Shown: positions 60,334-64,000 of the stretch, piece after piece | How the letters are laid out: each line of letters opens with the position of its first letter | Numbering within the stretch: position 1 is the first letter of the stretch | Origin: Actinomadura madurae | GTDB taxonomy: Bacteria; Actinomycetota; Actinomycetes; Streptosporangiales; Streptosporangiaceae | Assembly: GCF_900115095.1 (NCBI RefSeq) | Contig: NZ_FOVH01000001.1 | Span: forward strand, 958,000 to 1,021,999 | Length of the DNA: 64,000 nt | Direction of reading: 5' to 3' | Position numbers and translations under genes: made by a program | The notes under the pieces: model-generated | Seen by the model: only the letters and a program-made list of their open reading frames with translations | What the model was told of the DNA's origin: nothing | Databases searched by the model: none

Positions 60334-61131
60334 ATGACCGAGCAGAAGCCCGCGCCCGGCGTCGACACGGCGGTCCCGCACGTGGCGCGCATCTGGAACT
60401 ACTGGCTGGGCGGCAAGGACAACTATCCCGTGGACCGCGAGGTCGGCGACCAGATCCTCGGGATGCTGCCGGACGTCGCCCGGCTGGCCCGCGCGTCCCG
60501 GCTGTTCCTCAACCGGGTCGTGTGGTACCTGACCGTCGAGGCGGGCGTCCGCCAGTTCATCGACATCGGGACGGGCCTGCCCACCGTGGACAACACCCAT
60601 GAGGTCGCCCAGCGGGCCGAGCCCGAGACGAAGGTCGTCTACGTCGACAACGACCCGCTGGTCCTGGAGCACGCGCGGGCGCTGCTCACCAGCACCCCAG
60701 AGGGGCGCACCGCCTACATCCACGCCGACCTGCGGGAACCCGAGACGATCCTGGAAGCCGCCGCCGAGACGCTCGACTTCGGCGAACCCGTCGCGTTCAC
60801 CCTGATGGGCGTCCTGGAGTTCATCCCCGACCACGAGCAGGCCTACGGCATCGTGCGCACGCTGCTGGACGCCGCGACGTCGGGCAGCTACTTCGCCATG
60901 TACGACGGGACGAACGTCATCCACGGCGAGGCGTCCGATCGCATCGTCGAGGTCTGGAACGCGTCGGGCAACACCGAGCTAGTGCTGCGGACGCCCGAGC
61001 AGATCGCCCGCTTCTTCGACGGGCTGGACCTGCTGGAGCCCGGCGTCGTCCCGGTGACGCACTGGCGGCCGGACGCGGCGCCCGACCAGGAGCCGGTGGA
61101 CGCCTACGGCGCCGTCGGACGCAAGCCCTAG
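60334..61131 (+). CDS. DUF574/Methyltransf_19 SAM-dependent methyltransferase
   Basis: 265-aa member of a large actinomycete-specific methyltransferase family. The N-terminal signature ARIWNYWLGGKDNYPVDR, SAM site FIDIGTGLPTVDNTHEVAQ, acidic VVYVDNDPLVL and C-terminal FFDGLDLLEPGVVPV are all present. Genomes often hold dozens of copies; few have known substrates. ATG 60334 is used; GTG 60328 would add two residues. Confidence 0.92.
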   Translation: MTEQKPAPGVDTAVPHVARIWNYWLGGKDNYPVDREVGDQILGMLPDVARLARASRLFLNRVVWYLTVEAGVRQFIDIGTGLPTVDNTHEVAQRAEPETKVVYVDNDPLVLEHARALLTSTPEGRTAYIHADLREPETILEAAAETLDFGEPVAFTLMGVLEFIPDHEQAYGIVRTLLDAATSGSYFAMYDGTNVIHGEASDRIVEVWNASGNTELVLRTPEQIARFFDGLDLLEPGVVPVTHWRPDAAPDQEPVDAYGAVGRKP

Positions 61132-61139
61132 CGCCTCCC

Positions 61140-61190
61140 TTGACATGCAACCATCTGGCTGCCTATTGTCAAAGGCAACCAGATGGCTGC
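61140..61190 (+). promoter_or_regulatory. Promoter with paired operators for the ArsR-AHSA1 gene
   Basis: TTGACA (61140-61145) and TATTGT (61164-61169) are 18 bases apart. Two 16-base sites, GCAACCATCTGGCTGC (61147-61162) in the spacer and GCAACCAGATGGCTGC (61175-61190) just after the -10, share flanks while their 8-base cores are reverse complements of each other. Confidence 0.8.
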
Positions 61191-61203
61191 ATAAGGGGCG
61201 TGC

Positions 61204-61977
61204 ATGGACGAGGTCTTCAAGGCGCTCGCCGACGCCAGCCGGCGCCGGCTGCTGGACGGCCTGAACGCCCGCAACGGGCAGACGCTGCGGGAGCTGTGCG
61301 CCGGGCTGGACATGACCCGGCAGTCCGTCAGCAAGCACCTGGCGGTCCTGGAGGGCGCCGGCCTCGTGACGACCGCGCGCCGGGGGCGCGAGAAGCTCCA
61401 CTACCTCGACGCCGCCCCGATCAACGCCATCGCCGACCGCTGGATGAGCCGGTACGACCAGGAGCGCGCGCGTGCGCTCGCCGACCTGAAGACCGCATTG
61501 GAGCAGGACCCGATGAACGAGTTCGTCTACACCACCTACATCAAGACCACGCCGGAGCGGCTCTGGGAGGCCCTCACCGACCCGGCGTTCACCCGCCGCT
61601 ACTGGGGCGTCTCCTTCGAGACGGACTGGAAGCCCGGCTCCACGATCACCTGGCACGAGGACGGCGCGACCATCGCCGACCCCGAGCAGGTCGTCCTCGA
61701 AGCCGAGCCGGGCCGCCGCCTGGCCTACACCTGGCACACCTTCACGCCCGAGTGGGCCAAGGCCGTCGGCGTGGACGAGGAGACCCGCGCCCGGCTGCTC
61801 CAGGAACCGCGCTCCAAGGTGACCTTCGAGATCGAGCCCGCCGGCGAGACGGTCAAGCTCACCGTCGTCCACGAGGGCGGCGAGACCCTGCTCGGCATGT
61901 CCCGCCACGGCTGGCCGCAACTCGTGTCCGCCCTGAAGACCCTCATGGAAACGGGCGAACCCCTCCCCACCCCGTAA
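61204..61977 (+). CDS. ArsR-type HTH fused to AHSA1/SRPBCC domain
   Basis: 257 aa. Residues 1-95 are an ArsR-family winged helix (MDEVFKALADASRRRLLD, MTRQSVSKHLAVLEGAGLV) without metal-binding Cys. Residues about 104-255 are an AHSA1-type ligand-binding domain (YTTYIKTTPERLWEALTDP, FTRRYWGVSFETDWKPGS, VVHEGGETLLGMSRHGWP). The SRPBCC pocket probably binds a hydrophobic ligand that relieves autorepression. ATG 61204 follows two operator-like sites. Confidence 0.9.
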   Translation: MDEVFKALADASRRRLLDGLNARNGQTLRELCAGLDMTRQSVSKHLAVLEGAGLVTTARRGREKLHYLDAAPINAIADRWMSRYDQERARALADLKTALEQDPMNEFVYTTYIKTTPERLWEALTDPAFTRRYWGVSFETDWKPGSTITWHEDGATIADPEQVVLEAEPGRRLAYTWHTFTPEWAKAVGVDEETRARLLQEPRSKVTFEIEPAGETVKLTVVHEGGETLLGMSRHGWPQLVSALKTLMETGEPLPTP

Positions 61978-61984
61978 CCGCCCG

Positions 61985-63907
61985 CTACCGCCGGCTGGCC
62001 CAGTACTCCTCGGCCTCCGGAACCTCGGTGTATTCGAGCAGGTGGGTGTCGGCGATGCGCTCCAGCACCCCGCGCACCTCGCCCGGCGTCGCGTAGAAGA
62101 ACTCCCGCCGCAGGTTGACCTGGTTGACGCGCTTCTCCGCGAACTCCTGGTGCAGGCTGCCCTCCAGGCCCACGGCGTCTTCGCTGAAGATGAGGGCGTG
62201 CACGTCGAACCGGAACGGCACGGACGCGTCCCCCAGCTCGCGGACGCGGTCGAGCGGGTCCAGCCGACGGGTCATGCCGATCTTCACCATCCGCTCGCCG
62301 AAAGCGCCGATGTTGGAGATCACGTAGACGTAGCCGGCGCGGGTCTTCGCGGCACGCCCTTCCACGTCGGTGATGGCCGACTCGACGTCCGCCAGCTTCG
62401 CGCGCAGCTCCGCGGCGCCGGCGGCGTCCCCGTTGGCCTCCAGCCGGGCGAGCGCCGACTCCACATGCGAGCGCTCCTTGAGCAGGCGGGCCTTCTCGCG
62501 CTCGAACTCCTTGCGCGCCTTGTCCTCCTCCCGCTGCCGCTCACGCTCGGCGCGCACCCGCTCCTTCTCCTCCTCCGCCTTGGCGAGATGGTCGGCGGTG
62601 AGCTTCAGCTCGCGGACGCGGATCTCCCTGTACTGGCGGCTCACCCGGATGTCCATCGTCTTCCCGAGCCGTTCGATGGTCTGCGCGGTCTTGTCCAGGC
62701 GGTCGATCGCCGACTGCAGCTTGTAGGGCCGCATCGTCCGGATGAGGTTGTCGGCCTCGGCGTTGTACGCGCGGAGCATCAACTTGGAGAAGTCGCGCAC
62801 CATCCTGGAACCCTGGGCCGCCGACCCGTTCACCGTCCAGTTCGTGGCCCCGACGACCGCCTTCCCACCGCTCGCCATCGACTTGATCCGGTCCTTGACC
62901 CGCGCCAGCTCGGCCTTGTACGCGACGACGTCCGCGAGCGGGTGCTGGTATTCGTAGACGCCGGCCTCCTGGAGCAGCGCGAGGTCCTGGGTCTCGACGA
63001 TCTCCTTGCGCAGCCGCGCGAGCTCCTTGCGCTTCTGTGTCGTCTCCCGCCGGACGTCGGCCGCCTCGCCGCGGAGCCGCTCGATCTCCGCGGCCACCTG
63101 CGGGGCCTCCAGCCCTCCGAGGCGCTCCAGCCACTGCCGCAGTCCGGCGTTCTCGGCCTCCAGCTCCTCGATGCGCTGCCGCTTGCCTCCGAACACGGGC
63201 CGCGGCCTGGGGCCCGAGTGCGGTGCCGCCACCGGCGGGACGGGAGGCGCCGGATGCGCCGGTGCGGCGGGCATGGGGGCCGCCGGTGCCGCGGGCAGCC
63301 AGAACTGCCAGCCGGCCGGGGGCGGCGGCCAGCTCGCGTCGGGCTGCCAGCCGGGCGGGGGCTTCCACCCGGGCGGGGGCGCCGGCCAGGTCGGCGGAGG
63401 GTTGTAGCGCCATCCGGACGTGTCTGCGGGGCCTGTGAAGGTTCCCGGCTGCGCCGGCGGCTGCTGGACGGGCTCCACGGGCGGCGCTTGGGGCGGCACC
63501 GGCGGAACGGGAGCCGGCCGGGCGGCCCCTTCGATGATCCGCCGGACATGGGCCGCGTCCTGATCGTGCACATCGCCGAAATCGGTCTCGGTTCCGTCCG
63601 CCTCCCGCACCACCAGGAACCAGCGCTGCTTGTACGACGTGCGCGTCTCGACGGCGGTGACGTCGGCGGTGGAGACCTCCTGGCGGGGCCCCTCCCGGAC
63701 GAGGTCGGGCGCGGAGAGCCCGAGGACCCGCCGATCGGTGACGGCGATGTGCGTTAACTTCGGGAGGGCTTTCACGGTCGACGCGAGCGCCAGAACCGAC
63801 TCGCCGTCCCGCAGGAAGAACCTCATCCGCCGTATCAGGTCGTCGGCTTCGATGGGATCCACCTCGACACCGACATAGCCCGGCCGGGGGATGTTCTGCA
63901 CCGTCAT
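61985..63907 (-). CDS. DUF4041 / T5orf172 (GIY-YIG-like) multidomain protein
   Basis: 640 aa. Residues 1-130 are a PH-like beta domain (LRDGESVLALASTV, HIAVTDRRVLGL). Residues about 130-245 are a low-complexity linker with repeated PPxW units. Residues about 245-545 are coiled coil plus DUF4041 (LLQEAGVYEYQHPLADVV, then Glu/Lys/Arg heptads). Residues about 545-635 are a T5orf172/Mug113 domain, related to GIY-YIG nucleases (GYVYVISNIGAFGERMVKIG, LEGSLHQEFAEKRVN, REFFYAT). Start ATG 63907 has GAGGAAG upstream. It may process nucleic acid, possibly in phage defence; the substrate is unknown. Confidence 0.85.
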   Translation of the reverse strand: MTVQNIPRPGYVGVEVDPIEADDLIRRMRFFLRDGESVLALASTVKALPKLTHIAVTDRRVLGLSAPDLVREGPRQEVSTADVTAVETRTSYKQRWFLVVREADGTETDFGDVHDQDAAHVRRIIEGAARPAPVPPVPPQAPPVEPVQQPPAQPGTFTGPADTSGWRYNPPPTWPAPPPGWKPPPGWQPDASWPPPPAGWQFWLPAAPAAPMPAAPAHPAPPVPPVAAPHSGPRPRPVFGGKRQRIEELEAENAGLRQWLERLGGLEAPQVAAEIERLRGEAADVRRETTQKRKELARLRKEIVETQDLALLQEAGVYEYQHPLADVVAYKAELARVKDRIKSMASGGKAVVGATNWTVNGSAAQGSRMVRDFSKLMLRAYNAEADNLIRTMRPYKLQSAIDRLDKTAQTIERLGKTMDIRVSRQYREIRVRELKLTADHLAKAEEEKERVRAERERQREEDKARKEFEREKARLLKERSHVESALARLEANGDAAGAAELRAKLADVESAITDVEGRAAKTRAGYVYVISNIGAFGERMVKIGMTRRLDPLDRVRELGDASVPFRFDVHALIFSEDAVGLEGSLHQEFAEKRVNQVNLRREFFYATPGEVRGVLERIADTHLLEYTEVPEAEEYWASRR

Positions 63908-64000
63908 CGCTTCCTCGCGCGTTGTCTCTGGGCAGAACAGGTCGACCCCGTTGCCGGCGAGTCGTTCCCCGTGCCGCCGTCTCATCGGACAGTCGAGGGG

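Noticed and set aside
1..64000. CRISPR arrays, insertion sequences or prophage modules
   Set aside because: No regularly spaced direct repeats, transposase motifs, integrase or phage structural genes were found on reading through.

Overview
The window is about 70 percent or more G+C, has short intergenic gaps, many GTG/TTG starts, many 4-base stop/start overlaps and leaderless-looking promoters. Together with marker genes (two Lsr2-type nucleoid proteins, GTP-dependent PEP carboxykinase, an actinobacterial-type SoxR, a DUF574 methyltransferase, a DUF3516 helicase, a PrmC-related methyltransferase with NVPY) this points to a chromosomal segment of a filamentous actinomycete, plausibly Thermomonosporaceae/Streptosporangiales-like (for example Actinomadura). 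The genus is an inference from general resemblance only. I see no insertion sequence, integrase, prophage module or CRISPR array.

Layout. 0.2-5 kb: cmk-der, small membrane proteins, a deoxyribosyltransferase-like/Nudix fusion, then a molybdate locus (HTH-TOBE regulator, modABC, 4.6-7.7 kb). 7.8-11.1 kb: pckG with a GntR-type operator, an HdeD-like membrane protein, soxR with a SoxR box. 11.1-15.9 kb: glycoside phosphorylase plus beta-phosphoglucomutase, divergent from 6-phosphogluconate dehydrogenase. 16-21 kb: a small coiled-coil protein, HD protein, DUF3516 helicase, nitrilase-family amidase, LLM oxidoreductase under a TetR-type palindrome. 21-30 kb: two hypothetical proteins, FAD-linked oxidase, an HTH plus ClpC-N-domain pair with two operators, paired CNNM/HlyC transporters, an MBL-fold protein with a degenerate metal motif, a membrane protein. 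29.9-30.6 kb: tandem Lsr2 paralogs.

The main accessory locus is at 30.7-41.3 kb. A PucR regulator diverges across a 640-bp, partly AT-rich gap from seven close or overlapping genes: an AfsA-like hotdog protein whose two halves are in swapped order, an isoprenylcysteine-methyltransferase-like membrane protein, an 887-aa PEP-synthase/PigC-like enzyme, a polyprenyl-synthase-like protein, a second PucR regulator, a P450 and a UbiA prenyltransferase. I read this as an uncharacterised terpenoid or prenylated small-molecule pathway, possibly a signal; the product is unknown.

41-53.5 kb: Zn-dependent alcohol dehydrogenase, unpaired copies of cytochrome oxidase subunit I and cytochrome b, LysR/MFS pair, PrsW protease with a partner, Cys-rich pentapeptide protein, 2OG-Fe(II) oxygenase, PrmC-related methyltransferase and a 45-aa LPFR peptide. 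53.6-54.0 kb holds tRNA-Gly(TCC) and tRNA-Gln(CTG). They lie behind a short ORF rich in GGA and CAG codons and an intrinsic terminator, an arrangement that could be an attenuator. 54-64 kb: a hexarate-catabolism pair (enolase-superfamily dehydratase, KdgD-like aldolase), acyl-CoA dehydrogenase, a two-component system divergent from a PepSY protein, a DUF574 methyltransferase, an ArsR-AHSA1 fusion, and a DUF4041/GIY-YIG-like protein.
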